Origin: Mycetocola_A sp015752285
Lineage (GTDB): Bacteria; Actinomycetota; Actinomycetes; Actinomycetales; Microbacteriaceae
DNA: 64,000 bases
Assembly (NCBI RefSeq): GCF_015752285.1
Contig: NZ_JADOUY010000005.1
Span: 186,001 to 250,000 of the forward strand
Direction of reading: 5' to 3'
In this document: one piece after another, positions 1 through 9,298 of the stretch
Numbering within the stretch: position 1 is the stretch's first letter
How the letters are laid out: every line of letters starts with the position of its first letter
Made by a program: the position numbers and the translations under genes
Notes under the pieces: generated by a model
Seen by the model: the letters and a program-made list of their open reading frames with translations, nothing else
Told to the model about the DNA's origin: nothing
Database searches by the model: none

Positions 1-1
1 G

Positions 2-2809
2 CTTCTGGCACAGGACACGCCGCCGGAGCCGACAGCTCTCGCACGTCTTCTCGGAGCAATCGAGGTTGCGCCGTCTGTCGCCATCGCCGGCCCGAAACTG
101 ATGGAGGCCGCTGACGGGTCGACGATCGTCTCACTCGGGGAATCGGTCACACCGTTCGGCGCCACCGTGCCTCTTGTCGAAGACGAACTCGACCAGGGGC
201 AGCACGACTCGGTCAGCGACGTCCTCGCCGTCGCTCCCGCTGGGATGCTCGTGCGCCATACCGTCTGGGAGGAGATCGGGGGGTTCGACACCGCGTTCGG
301 TTCCGCCGATGACGCGCTCGACTTCTCCACGAGAGCTCGCCTTGCCGGACATCGGGTAACCGTCGTTCCCTCCGCCGTCGTCCTCACCGCAGGTTCGGGC
401 ATTGCCGGACCCAGCCGATCCGACCGGCCGGGCGCACGTCGCAAACGGGCTCGACAGTCGCGCGCCGCCCAGCTGTACCGGCGCCTCGTCTATGCACCGA
501 CCGCAGCGGTGTGGCTGCACTGGCTCAGTCTTGTTCCGCTCGGAATCCTGCGCGGCATCCGCCGGATCGTCGTCAAGCAGCCCGACCTTGTTGGCTCAGA
601 GCTCGCCGCCGCATTCCGGGTCGCCTTCAGCCCCCTGGCGGTTCTCCGCGCCCGCAAACGGCTCCAGGCCTCGCGAAAGCTCGGCTGGTCGTCGCTGTCG
701 GCGCTGCGGATCCCGTTCGCCGAAGTCCGACGTCGCCGACGGTTGCGCCGCGAATCCGGAGTGGCCGTGCACGCCGTCGAGCGCACCGACCTCCGGTTCT
801 TCACCGGAGGCGGCGGCTGGCTCGTGCTCGCCTCGGCCGCGGCGAGCGTCGGTCTGTTCTTCAGCCTGCTCGCGGCATCCGCTGTCGAGGGCGGGAGTCT
901 GCTGCCGCTCTCAGCCGGGGTCGCAGAACTGTGGCAGCACATCGGCTACGGAGTGCGCGAGATCGGTCTGGGCTTCACCGGCGCGGCAGACCCCTTCTCT
1001 GCGGTTCTCGCCGTCCTCGGTTCGATCACCTTCTGGTCTCCGTCGTATGCCCTCGTGCTCGTCACGCTGCTCGCTCTGCCTCTCGCGACTCTCGGCGGCT
1101 GGTTCGCGGCAACGAGACTGACGGAACGCAGCGGCTACCGTTTCGTCGCGGCCATCCTGTGGACGCTCGCCCCGACATTCCTTTCCGCACTCGTCGGCGG
1201 TCAGCTGTCTGGCATCCTCGTCCACCTCCTTCTTCCGTGGCTGTTCTACAGCGGATGCGTCGCCGCACGCTCCTGGGGTTCAGCCGGTGTCGCGTCGATC
1301 CTTCTTGCGGCGACGATCGCAACGGCGCCATCGCTCGCTCCAGCATTTCTGTTGATCTGGGTCGTCGCGCTCGTGCTGTCCGGCCGCCACCTCGCCCGGG
1401 TGATCTGGCTGGTCATCCCGGCGGCGGTGTTGTTCGCGCCGCTCGTCTGGCAGCAGGGCGTCCTGAACCAGAACTGGATCCGGCTGCTCGCGGACCCTGG
1501 TGTTCCTGTTGCCTCTGCGCGGCCGACCGGCTGGCAGTTGCTGCAATCGCTGCCGGCCGGCAACCCCTGGTGGGACGAGGTCGCGAACACCGTCGGTCTC
1601 GGCGGCCTTCCCGCTCACATCCTGGTGCCGGTGCTCCTCGCCCCTCTCGCCGTCATGGCCCTGCTTGCGCTGTTCCTGCCAGGCAACGGTCGCGCGGCAG
1701 TCCTCCTCTTTGTCGGACTGCTGGGGCTGCTGACCGCGTTCGGAGCATCCCACCTCTATCTCACGGTCAGCGGATCCACACCGACAGCCGTCTGGGCCGG
1801 GTCGGCACTGAGCCTGTACTGGCTGGGACTCGCCGGTGCTGCCGTCGTGGGGTTCGACAGCCTGCGCCGCGCCGCGACCCTTCCCGCTCTCGTCGTCGGC
1901 ATGCTCGCCGTCATCCTCGCCGTGCCGATGGCCGGCGCGCTGCCGACCGGAAACGGTGAGATCGCCGCGAGCAACGGCCGCACTCTTCCTGCCTACGTCA
2001 CGGCGGCGGCATCCGCCGAGCCACTCCTGCGGACGCTCATCCTCTCTCCACAGGCGGACGGCGGGGTTTCGGCGCGCGTCATCGACGGAATCGGAGACAC
2101 CCTCGACAATTCGTCCACCCTCGTGACGACCAACCCCGACCTGACCGAGAACGATCAGCAGGTGGCTGTGCTCGCCGGAAACCTCGTGTCCCAGGGCGGT
2201 CTCGACCCGAGTTCGATCCTGTCGGACTTCGGCGTGGAGTTCATCCTGCTCACCGATCCCGCCGATGCGTCCGGGAACAGTGTGACGCCGGCGGCCCAGG
2301 GCATGGCCAACCGTGCGGCCACCTCGCTGGATTCGAATGCCGTGCTCGCGCACGTCGGCCCGACCGATCGTGGCACGCTCTGGCGGTTCGAGGGTGAAAC
2401 CGCACCGGTCCCAACCGCAGGGGCCGTGCCATTCATGTCGACGCTCGTGCTTCTCTCGCTCGTGGTGGTCTTCGGTTTCGCACTCCTGCTGTCCATCCCG
2501 ACGGCGGCGTCGAGACGCGCAGCGGAGGGCCGGCCACGGACGATCGGCCGCCGCGAGGCAGAACCAGCACCCCGGCTCACCCGGGCAGAGCGAGCAGAGG
2601 AGAAGGCCGAAGCCGAAGCCGAGAGATCGGTGGAGCTGAAACTCGCCGCCGAGTCGGAGGAAGCGGAGGCCCGTGAGGCCGAGCAGGCCGCTGCGGATGC
2701 TGCCGAGCACGCCGCTGACAGCGCTGGTGCCTCCCCAGACGATCGAGACGGTGGCGACGTTCTTGTACCGGACACCCACGCCGAGAGGAAGCACTCCGAT
2801 GGCCGATAG
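2..2809 (+). CDS. Large membrane glycosyltransferase, GT2 type (5' partial)
   Basis: The reading frame is open from base 2, so the gene begins left of the window; 935 codons are visible. The first ~120 codons are the tail of a family 2 glycosyltransferase catalytic domain, with the typical motif EIGGFDTAF near nt 275. A basic linker follows (Arg-rich, nt 430-780), then about ten hydrophobic segments between nt 810 and 1960, an extracytoplasmic stretch, a last membrane segment near nt 2430-2500, and a Glu/Ala-rich charged tail that may form a coiled coil. The first in-frame ATG at 101 would cut the domain and is not the true start. The stop overlaps the start of the DUF5719 gene by 11 nt, so the two are probably co-transcribed. 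By family it would transfer a sugar to a cell-envelope acceptor; the substrate cannot be read from sequence. Confidence 0.85.
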   Translation, partial: LLAQDTPPEPTALARLLGAIEVAPSVAIAGPKLMEAADGSTIVSLGESVTPFGATVPLVEDELDQGQHDSVSDVLAVAPAGMLVRHTVWEEIGGFDTAFGSADDALDFSTRARLAGHRVTVVPSAVVLTAGSGIAGPSRSDRPGARRKRARQSRAAQLYRRLVYAPTAAVWLHWLSLVPLGILRGIRRIVVKQPDLVGSELAAAFRVAFSPLAVLRARKRLQASRKLGWSSLSALRIPFAEVRRRRRLRRESGVAVHAVERTDLRFFTGGGGWLVLASAAASVGLFFSLLAASAVEGGSLLPLSAGVAELWQHIGYGVREIGLGFTGAADPFSAVLAVLGSITFWSPSYALVLVTLLALPLATLGGWFAATRLTERSGYRFVAAILWTLAPTFLSALVGGQLSGILVHLLLPWLFYSGCVAARSWGSAGVASILLAATIATAPSLAPAFLLIWVVALVLSGRHLARVIWLVIPAAVLFAPLVWQQGVLNQNWIRLLADPGVPVASARPTGWQLLQSLPAGNPWWDEVANTVGLGGLPAHILVPVLLAPLAVMALLALFLPGNGRAAVLLFVGLLGLLTAFGASHLYLTVSGSTPTAVWAGSALSLYWLGLAGAAVVGFDSLRRAATLPALVVGMLAVILAVPMAGALPTGNGEIAASNGRTLPAYVTAAASAEPLLRTLILSPQADGGVSARVIDGIGDTLDNSSTLVTTNPDLTENDQQVAVLAGNLVSQGGLDPSSILSDFGVEFILLTDPADASGNSVTPAAQGMANRAATSLDSNAVLAHVGPTDRGTLWRFEGETAPVPTAGAVPFMSTLVLLSLVVVFGFALLLSIPTAASRRAAEGRPRTIGRREAEPAPRLTRAERAEEKAEAEAERSVELKLAAESEEAEAREAEQAAADAAEHAADSAGASPDDRDGGDVLVPDTHAERKHSDGR

Positions 2810-4220
2810 GCGACGAATCGTCATGACCAGCGGACGGGTGATCAGCGGAGCCATCGGCATCGCCGTCGCGCTCGTATCCGTTGTCGCCGTCGGGCGGCTC
2901 GATCTTCCCGTCGTCGCGGTCGAGGCCCCGAGCACGACGGTCACTCCGACGGCATCCGACCAGTCACGGCTCTGTCCAGGGCCCCTGCTGCGCCAGGGCG
3001 ACGATGCGGGTTCAGCCGGCGCCGCCGCCGGTTTCGGCCGCCCGGGAGCGACGATCGCGACCGGCACGCCGCCGGAGCAGACGGCTCTCACGGCTCCGGA
3101 CAATCTCAGTGGCGAGGCGTTCGGGCTGCCGACCGTCGTCAGTGTGGCCAGCGAGCCCGGTCAGGACACCCCGCTGATCGGTGCGGCTCAGTCCCAGGTC
3201 GCCGGCCTGGACGACCTCACCGGATTCGCCGCGACGGCCTGCGGCGAGGTGAGCGCAGACAGCTGGCTCGTCGGTGGTTCGTCAGACGTCGGGCGTTCCA
3301 CACTGCTGTCGCTCAACAATCCGACCAGGGCGGACTCGATCGTCGATCTGTCGTTCTACAGCGAAACCGGAGAGGTCGAGGCGCCGGGCGCCCGCGGCAT
3401 CATCGTAAACGCCGGGGAGCAGCGACTGTTCTCGCTGGCGAGTTTCGCCCCGGGCGTTCGCACGCCGGTCATCAGGGTTCAGACCACCGGTGGCCAGGTT
3501 TCAGCCGTGCTGCAGCAGAGCATCGTCCGTGGTGTCACCCCCGGCGGGGTGGAACTGTCGAGCGCCACCACTCCGCCAGCCACCGACCAGACCATCTCCG
3601 GGGTGGTCCTCGCCGCTTCGGCCCCGCGCGGAACCGCCGAGACCTATGACGACGCCGTAGCGGCGATTCGCGTCTTCGTCCCTGGCACTGATCCGGCCGA
3701 GGTCACCGTCGAGTTCGTCTCGGAGCAAGGAGCCGAAGCGCCGCCGCCTCTCACCTACGATTTCGAGGGTGGCATCGTCAGTGAGGTCACGCTCAACAGC
3801 CTTCCGACCGGAAGCTACGCGGTGAGCATCACCTCCGACCAGCCGGTCGTCGCTGCCGCTCGGACGACCGCCGCTGCGGGGGAGCTGACCGACTTCGCCT
3901 GGTTCGGGGCGTCAGGGTCGCTGGCCGACGAGACGGCGATCGCCGTCGCGCCCGGACAGGGTCCACGACTTCACCTGTTCAACCCGGCGTCTGCTGACGC
4001 CGACATCGTCCTCACCGACCGGAACGGAGGGGACATCACCCTGACGGTCCCGGCCGGATCGGCGATCGACGCGACCCTGCGCTCCGGCATGTCGTACGAG
4101 GTCTCGGGCGCAGAAGGCATCCACGCCCAGGTCAGCTACTGGGGATCCGCCGGGTTCTCCGCTTACGCGATCCAGCCGGCCAGCCCATCGGCATCGCCTG
4201 TGACGGTCTACCCGCGCTGA
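2799..4220 (+). CDS. DUF5719 family secreted/membrane-anchored protein
   Basis: 473 codons. The frame stays open upstream to 2673, but the ATG at 2799 is preceded by AGAGGAAG at good distance and overlaps the end of the glycosyltransferase gene, so this start is chosen. One N-terminal membrane segment (about residues 11-30) is followed by a long Thr/Ser/Gly-rich, beta-rich extracytoplasmic region with no catalytic motif that I recognise. The family is found in actinobacteria directly after a long membrane glycosyltransferase, which suggests a partner in envelope polysaccharide assembly; that role is inferred from context only. Confidence 0.75.
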   Translation: MADRRRIVMTSGRVISGAIGIAVALVSVVAVGRLDLPVVAVEAPSTTVTPTASDQSRLCPGPLLRQGDDAGSAGAAAGFGRPGATIATGTPPEQTALTAPDNLSGEAFGLPTVVSVASEPGQDTPLIGAAQSQVAGLDDLTGFAATACGEVSADSWLVGGSSDVGRSTLLSLNNPTRADSIVDLSFYSETGEVEAPGARGIIVNAGEQRLFSLASFAPGVRTPVIRVQTTGGQVSAVLQQSIVRGVTPGGVELSSATTPPATDQTISGVVLAASAPRGTAETYDDAVAAIRVFVPGTDPAEVTVEFVSEQGAEAPPPLTYDFEGGIVSEVTLNSLPTGSYAVSITSDQPVVAAARTTAAAGELTDFAWFGASGSLADETAIAVAPGQGPRLHLFNPASADADIVLTDRNGGDITLTVPAGSAIDATLRSGMSYEVSGAEGIHAQVSYWGSAGFSAYAIQPASPSASPVTVYPR

Positions 4221-4239
4221 TCGGGTCGCTTCGGCCTGA

Positions 4240-4680
4240 TCAGAAGTGGAACCGGTCGGGGCCGAGGTCCCATGGATCTTTTCCGATGAGTTCTGCTGTC
4301 GCCCGGAACACGCAGCTCTCGATCATCATCCGCTGGTGGAGTTCGTCGTCGCGGTGCAGCTTGCTCATCCGCTGGATCGGCAGGCGGTACAGCACAATGC
4401 GACGTTCGGATGCGCTCGTCCACCAGCGCGGTACGGTGCCGTCCGGGAGCACGCCCACCGGCATGGCGCCGACTTCGTAACGCACCTGGGCGAGATCGAC
4501 CGGCCAGGCGCTGCGGAGGAAGTCCGCGGCACCGGCCACCGTCATGTCGAAGGTGTCGATGCGGTTCTTCAACGGATCCAGGTGGGGGCCTGTCGCCGCG
4601 CTGCGCTCTGATCGACCATGCCTGTCGTGGCGCACTGCCCTCCTCGCGTACGTGCTCGTCCGGGAAGTGCGTCTGGCCAT
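4240..4680 (-). CDS. Metallopeptidase-family (zincin-like) protein, active site degenerate
   Basis: 146 aa. The N-terminal DRHGR motif and the central RIVLYRLPI block match the actinobacterial metallopeptidase family (M. tuberculosis Rv3259 type, Pfam Zincin_1). Where zincins carry HExxH this protein reads ESCVFRATAELIG, so the zinc-binding histidines are missing, as is common in this actinobacterial subgroup. It is divergent from the DUF3499 gene, the same pairing as Rv3258c/Rv3259. The start at 4680 has only a weak ribosome binding site. Peptidase activity is doubtful. Confidence 0.7.
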   Translation of the reverse strand: MARRTSRTSTYARRAVRHDRHGRSERSAATGPHLDPLKNRIDTFDMTVAGAADFLRSAWPVDLAQVRYEVGAMPVGVLPDGTVPRWWTSASERRIVLYRLPIQRMSKLHRDDELHQRMMIESCVFRATAELIGKDPWDLGPDRFHF

Positions 4681-4760
4681 GACGCCATCCTATGCGCCCA
4701 GGACAGACATCCCGGCGGGGTGCGGCGGTGGATCCGGGTGCGGCTTGTATGGTGAGTGAA

Positions 4761-4982
4761 ATGTTTGACAGGCCCTGCTCGAAAGTCGGATGCTCCCGCG
4801 ACGCGGTGTCGACCCTCACGTACGACTACGCGGATTCGATGGCCGTGCTCGGTCCGCTCAGTCTCAGCCGCGAGCCGCACACCTACGATCTCTGTTCCAT
4901 CCACGCCGAGCGGATGAGCGCACCGCAGGGCTGGCAGGTCATCCGTCATCAGATCCTGCGAGACATGGACTCGACCGCCTGA
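4761..4982 (+). CDS. DUF3499 family small protein
   Basis: 73 aa from the ATG at 4761; an in-frame ATG at 4749 and a GTG at 4752 would add three or four residues. GGTGAG just upstream could serve 4761, and family members usually begin a few residues before the first Cys. Conserved blocks CSKVGCSR, YADSMAVLGPL and PHTYDLC..HAE are typical. C6, C11, C45 and H48 could form a zinc site, which is inferred. The family is actinobacterial, function unknown, and lies next to the metallopeptidase-family gene and near ahcY as in mycobacteria. Confidence 0.8.
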   Translation: MFDRPCSKVGCSRDAVSTLTYDYADSMAVLGPLSLSREPHTYDLCSIHAERMSAPQGWQVIRHQILRDMDSTA

Positions 4983-5028
4983 CCTCGCTGCCGGTTCACA
5001 CCCACCTGCGGTCTGCGAGAATGAGCTC

Positions 5029-6525
<1,497 letters not shown>

Positions 6526-6600
6526 ATTTCCGCTCACGACGGCGTCGCCGGGCGTCGGCGCGGATGCCCGCTGAACCCTGGCGGCGTTCGCCCGGCGCGG

Positions 6601-6640
6601 CATCCGTCGCCTGTGTCGACTTTCGGCGACGAAACCTGGC
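6601..6640. repeat. 40-bp intergenic repeat, copy 1
   Basis: Begins CATCCGTCGCCTGTGTCGAC and matches copy 2 at 38 of 40 positions. It contains a short inverted repeat, GTCGCC (6606-6611) and GGCGAC (6625-6630), enclosing the palindrome GTCGAC. It lies in the 232-bp gap between ahcY and the convergent RDD gene. Confidence 0.85.
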
Positions 6641-6683
6641 ATGTGGAACGGATGAGCCGGGGCGTGTGATCGTGCCCTTGCGT

Positions 6684-6723
6684 CATCCGTCGCCTGTGTC
6701 GACTATCGGCGACGAAACCCGGC
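6684..6723. repeat. 40-bp intergenic repeat, copy 2
   Basis: Second copy, starting 83 bp after the first, differing by T/A at the 22nd base and T/C at the 37th. The same GTCGCC/GGCGAC stem is kept. Nothing else is recognisable in this gap. Confidence 0.85.
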
Positions 6724-6757
6724 GTTCGCGACGGCCGAACGTAAGCGGTCGCCGCGC

Positions 6758-7606
6758 CTACCGGTCGGGGAAGTTGTGCGGACGGCCCGTGAGGACCGGC
6801 TGCACACGGGCGAGCCGCTCACGTTCGAGCAGGTGGGCGGCGTACTCGCGGTCGCGGCGGGCAGCAGCGACAGCGTAGAGGAAGAGTTCAGCGTCGACGC
6901 GGGGAACAGGCGACACCCAGACGGATGCCTCGGCGGCGAGATCGGCGGCCAGTCGCGATCGCGTTCCCGGCGTCAGTTTCGGCGCCTGCTTGAGGAACTG
7001 CGCGATCCGGCGTGACAGGCGGTCTGGCATCCGTCCCACATCGGCCAGTTGTGCCCAGCCGGCCAACTCGGGGGGCATCCCGTACACAGGGTCGGTGATG
7101 CGGGGAACGCGCTCCTGCTGGGCGTACGTGCCTGCGAGGAGGTCGCCGAGGCGTTTCGAGCGGGAGGAGAGCAGGCCGGTGAGGGCCGCGACGCCCCCGA
7201 GAGTCATGTAGATCTCGAAGAACCCGACGAGGGCGCGGATGAAAGCGTGCCGGAATCCGGCTGCCCCGCCGTCGTCGCGCACGATCCGGGAGCCGACGGC
7301 GAGTTTACCCAGCGAGCGGCCCGAGCTGAGTGTCTCGACCGCCGTGGGCACGACCACACAGCTGAGCACGATGATCGATGTCGTGAACGCCGCGGTGGCC
7401 GACTGGTCGATGAGGCCCTGGCTGGCGAGCACGAAGAGGAGCCAGAACATCAGTGCGGCGAGCACGACCGTGGTGAGAAAGTCGATGATGGCCCCTGCAG
7501 CACGCAGGATGAAACTCGTCGACTGGACGTCGAGCGCGACGGCCTCGCCTGTGACGAGCTCGGAGGAGTCCGGCGTGTTCGAAAGTGTGCCGACGGGCTC
7601 TGCCAT
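6758..7606 (-). CDS. RDD family membrane protein
   Basis: 282 aa. The RDD domain occupies about residues 25-170 with the motif ILRAAGAIIDFLTT, a pair of membrane helices (about 35-60 and 70-95) and a third near 130-150. The C-terminal ~100 residues are soluble and rich in Arg/Ala. It is divergent from the SpoIIM-like gene with only 17 bp between the two start codons; this pair accompanies the DUF58/MoxR operon in many actinobacteria. The family has been linked to ion or solute transport; the role here is not known. Confidence 0.88.
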   Translation of the reverse strand: MAEPVGTLSNTPDSSELVTGEAVALDVQSTSFILRAAGAIIDFLTTVVLAALMFWLLFVLASQGLIDQSATAAFTTSIIVLSCVVVPTAVETLSSGRSLGKLAVGSRIVRDDGGAAGFRHAFIRALVGFFEIYMTLGGVAALTGLLSSRSKRLGDLLAGTYAQQERVPRITDPVYGMPPELAGWAQLADVGRMPDRLSRRIAQFLKQAPKLTPGTRSRLAADLAAEASVWVSPVPRVDAELFLYAVAAARRDREYAAHLLERERLARVQPVLTGRPHNFPDR

Positions 7607-7609
7607 GAA

Positions 7610-7615
7610 TAGTAT
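7610..7615 (+). promoter_or_regulatory. Candidate -10 element for a leaderless spoIIM-like transcript
   Basis: TAGTAT fits the actinobacterial TANNNT pattern and lies eight bases before the ATG at 7624, which would place the transcription start at or next to the start codon. No Shine-Dalgarno sequence is present. The element sits inside the 17-bp gap to the divergent RDD gene. Confidence 0.4.
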
Positions 7616-7623
7616 CTAAGCAG

Positions 7624-8619
7624 ATGGATCTCGATGCCTACAGCGCCGCACACCGCGATGAGTGGACGCGCCTCGACGCCCTGGCGTCGAAGCGCTCCTT
7701 GTCGGGCGCCGAAGCCGACGAACTGATCGACCGCTACCAGGCCGGCGCCACCCAGCTCTCGGCGATCAAGACCACGGCAGGGTCCACCGTCCACGGCGAC
7801 CGATTGAGCGTGAGCCTGTCGAAAGCCCGACTCCGCTTCACGTCGGCCGGGTCGAACGTGCTCAGCCAGCTTCCGCGGTTCTTCGTGCTCCAATTGCCTG
7901 CTGCGCTCTACCGATTGAGGTGGCTGACCCTCGCCGTCGCCCTCGCGACCATCGTGGTCGCCGGACTCTGGGCCGCCTGGATTCTCGGCGACCCGCAGGT
8001 GCTCGCCAACTTCGGTAACGATGAAGACCTCAAGCGCTACGCCACTGAGGACTTCATCGATTACTACTCGGAGAACCCGGCGGCATCATTCGCCGGCCAG
8101 GTCTGGACGAACAACGCCTGGATCGCCGCGCAGTGCATCGCCTTCGGCATCACCGGCATCTGGGTGCCTTATGTCATCCTCCAGAACGCGCAGGGCATCG
8201 GCACCTCGGCGGCCGTCCTGTTCAGCGTCGGCGAAGGCGACACTTTCTTCCTCTACATCGCTCCGCACGGGATGCTCGAACTCACGGCGATCTTCGTCGC
8301 GGCTGCTGGCGGGCTCCGCATCTTCTGGGCCTGGGTGTCACCGGGGACGCGCACCCGCGGCCAGGCGCTCGCCGAGGATGCGCGGGCACTGTTCGCCGTC
8401 GCGATCGGACTGGTTCTCGTTCTGTTCGTCTCCGGCATCATCGAGGGTTTCGTCACGCCCCAGCCGTGGCCCTGGCCGGTGAAAATCGGCATCGGGGCTG
8501 CCGCGCTCGGCGCCTTCCTCTTCTACATGCTCGTGGTCGGCCGCCGGGCCTACCGTGCTGGTGAGACCGGTGATCTCACGGCGTTCGAGGCCGGCGCCAC
8601 TCGCATCTACGCGAGCTGA
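7624..8619 (+). CDS. SpoIIM-like (stage II sporulation protein M domain) membrane protein
   Basis: 331 aa. A soluble N-terminal segment of ~95 residues starts MDLDAYSAAHRDEW and is followed by about six membrane helices (roughly 100-125, 165-190, 205-235, 255-280, 285-310), ending in a short cytoplasmic tail. This matches the non-sporulating actinobacterial SpoIIM-domain family. It travels with RDD, DUF58 and MoxR genes; here furA-katA separates it from the latter. Function is unproven; a membrane chaperone or transport role with the MoxR group is the usual inference. Confidence 0.85.
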   Translation: MDLDAYSAAHRDEWTRLDALASKRSLSGAEADELIDRYQAGATQLSAIKTTAGSTVHGDRLSVSLSKARLRFTSAGSNVLSQLPRFFVLQLPAALYRLRWLTLAVALATIVVAGLWAAWILGDPQVLANFGNDEDLKRYATEDFIDYYSENPAASFAGQVWTNNAWIAAQCIAFGITGIWVPYVILQNAQGIGTSAAVLFSVGEGDTFFLYIAPHGMLELTAIFVAAAGGLRIFWAWVSPGTRTRGQALAEDARALFAVAIGLVLVLFVSGIIEGFVTPQPWPWPVKIGIGAAALGAFLFYMLVVGRRAYRAGETGDLTAFEAGATRIYAS

Positions 8620-8743
8620 GCTGTCGCCCGCGGCATCGAGGCGCGGAGGACGGCTGTCTGACCGAACAGAATGAGCCGTCAGCATGCCCCGCCGGCGTGC
8701 GCCGCCGCCGCCGTTGTGAGCGACGCGCCCGGGCGCGTCCTAG

Positions 8744-8760
8744 TTTTGAATGATTCAAAA
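8744..8760. promoter_or_regulatory. Fur-type operator upstream of furA-katA
   Basis: Perfect inverted repeat TTTTGAA-TGA-TTCAAAA, AT-rich against a GC-rich background, ending 19 bp before the furA ATG. Actinobacterial FurA proteins autoregulate through an AT-rich palindrome at this position next to katA/katG, so this is the likely FurA binding site controlling both genes. Confidence 0.75.
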
Positions 8761-8779
8761 CAATCGATAGTGTCGAGAC

Positions 8780-9217
8780 ATGACCACCACGGAGATGCCT
8801 GACCTGCGCGAGAGCCTTCGTGCCGCAGGACTCCGTGCAACCGAACAACGCGTCGCCGTGCTGCAGGCGCTCAGCTCGCAGCCGCACGCCGACGCAGCTG
8901 GTGTGCTCGCGGCGGTGACCCCGACGCTCCCTGACACGTCCGTTCAGGCGGTGTACGGCATCCTCGGAGCGCTGACGGATGCCGGTCTGGTGCGTCGTAT
9001 CGAACCGGCCGGTTCGCCCGCTCGCTACGAGTTACGCATCGGCGACAATCACCATCACATCGTCTGCTCGAACTGCGGAGCGATCGGTGACGTGGATTGT
9101 GCCGTCGGACATGCACCCTGCCTGACCCCATCGTCGACATCCGGGTTCACCATCACAACCGCCGAGGTCACCTACTGGGGGCTCTGCCCCGATTGCGCGG
9201 CAGGCCCCGTCGCCTGA
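8780..9217 (+). CDS. furA: Fur family transcriptional regulator (FurA/CatR type)
   Basis: 145 aa. The N-terminal winged helix (about 1-80) contains LRATEQRVAVLQAL. The C-terminal dimerisation domain has the metal ligands DNHHHIVC and two CxxC pairs, C96/C99 and C136/C139, the structural zinc site. It precedes katA by 81 bp on the same strand, the standard arrangement in which FurA or CatR represses catalase until peroxide or metal status changes. A palindromic operator lies just upstream (8744-8760). A peroxide-sensing rather than iron-sensing role is inferred from the katA linkage. Confidence 0.92.
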   Translation: MTTTEMPDLRESLRAAGLRATEQRVAVLQALSSQPHADAAGVLAAVTPTLPDTSVQAVYGILGALTDAGLVRRIEPAGSPARYELRIGDNHHHIVCSNCGAIGDVDCAVGHAPCLTPSSTSGFTITTAEVTYWGLCPDCAAGPVA

Positions 9218-9298
9218 CGCCGTACTCTTCCGCATCCCGCACGCAGCCAGCGAGCGGGGCGCTTGCCATTCTCTGCCCGCAAAACCACAAGGAGATCC

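Noticed and set aside
1280..3103. Long minus-strand ORF (607 codons) across the glycosyltransferase gene
   Set aside because: Antisense shadow of a GC-rich gene: low-complexity Arg/Gly/His composition, no homology-like motifs, no ribosome binding site, and it spans two real genes.
4208..4819. Minus-strand ORF of 203 codons covering the metallopeptidase gene
   Set aside because: A different frame of the same strand with Arg/Pro-rich composition; the 146-codon frame carries the family motifs.
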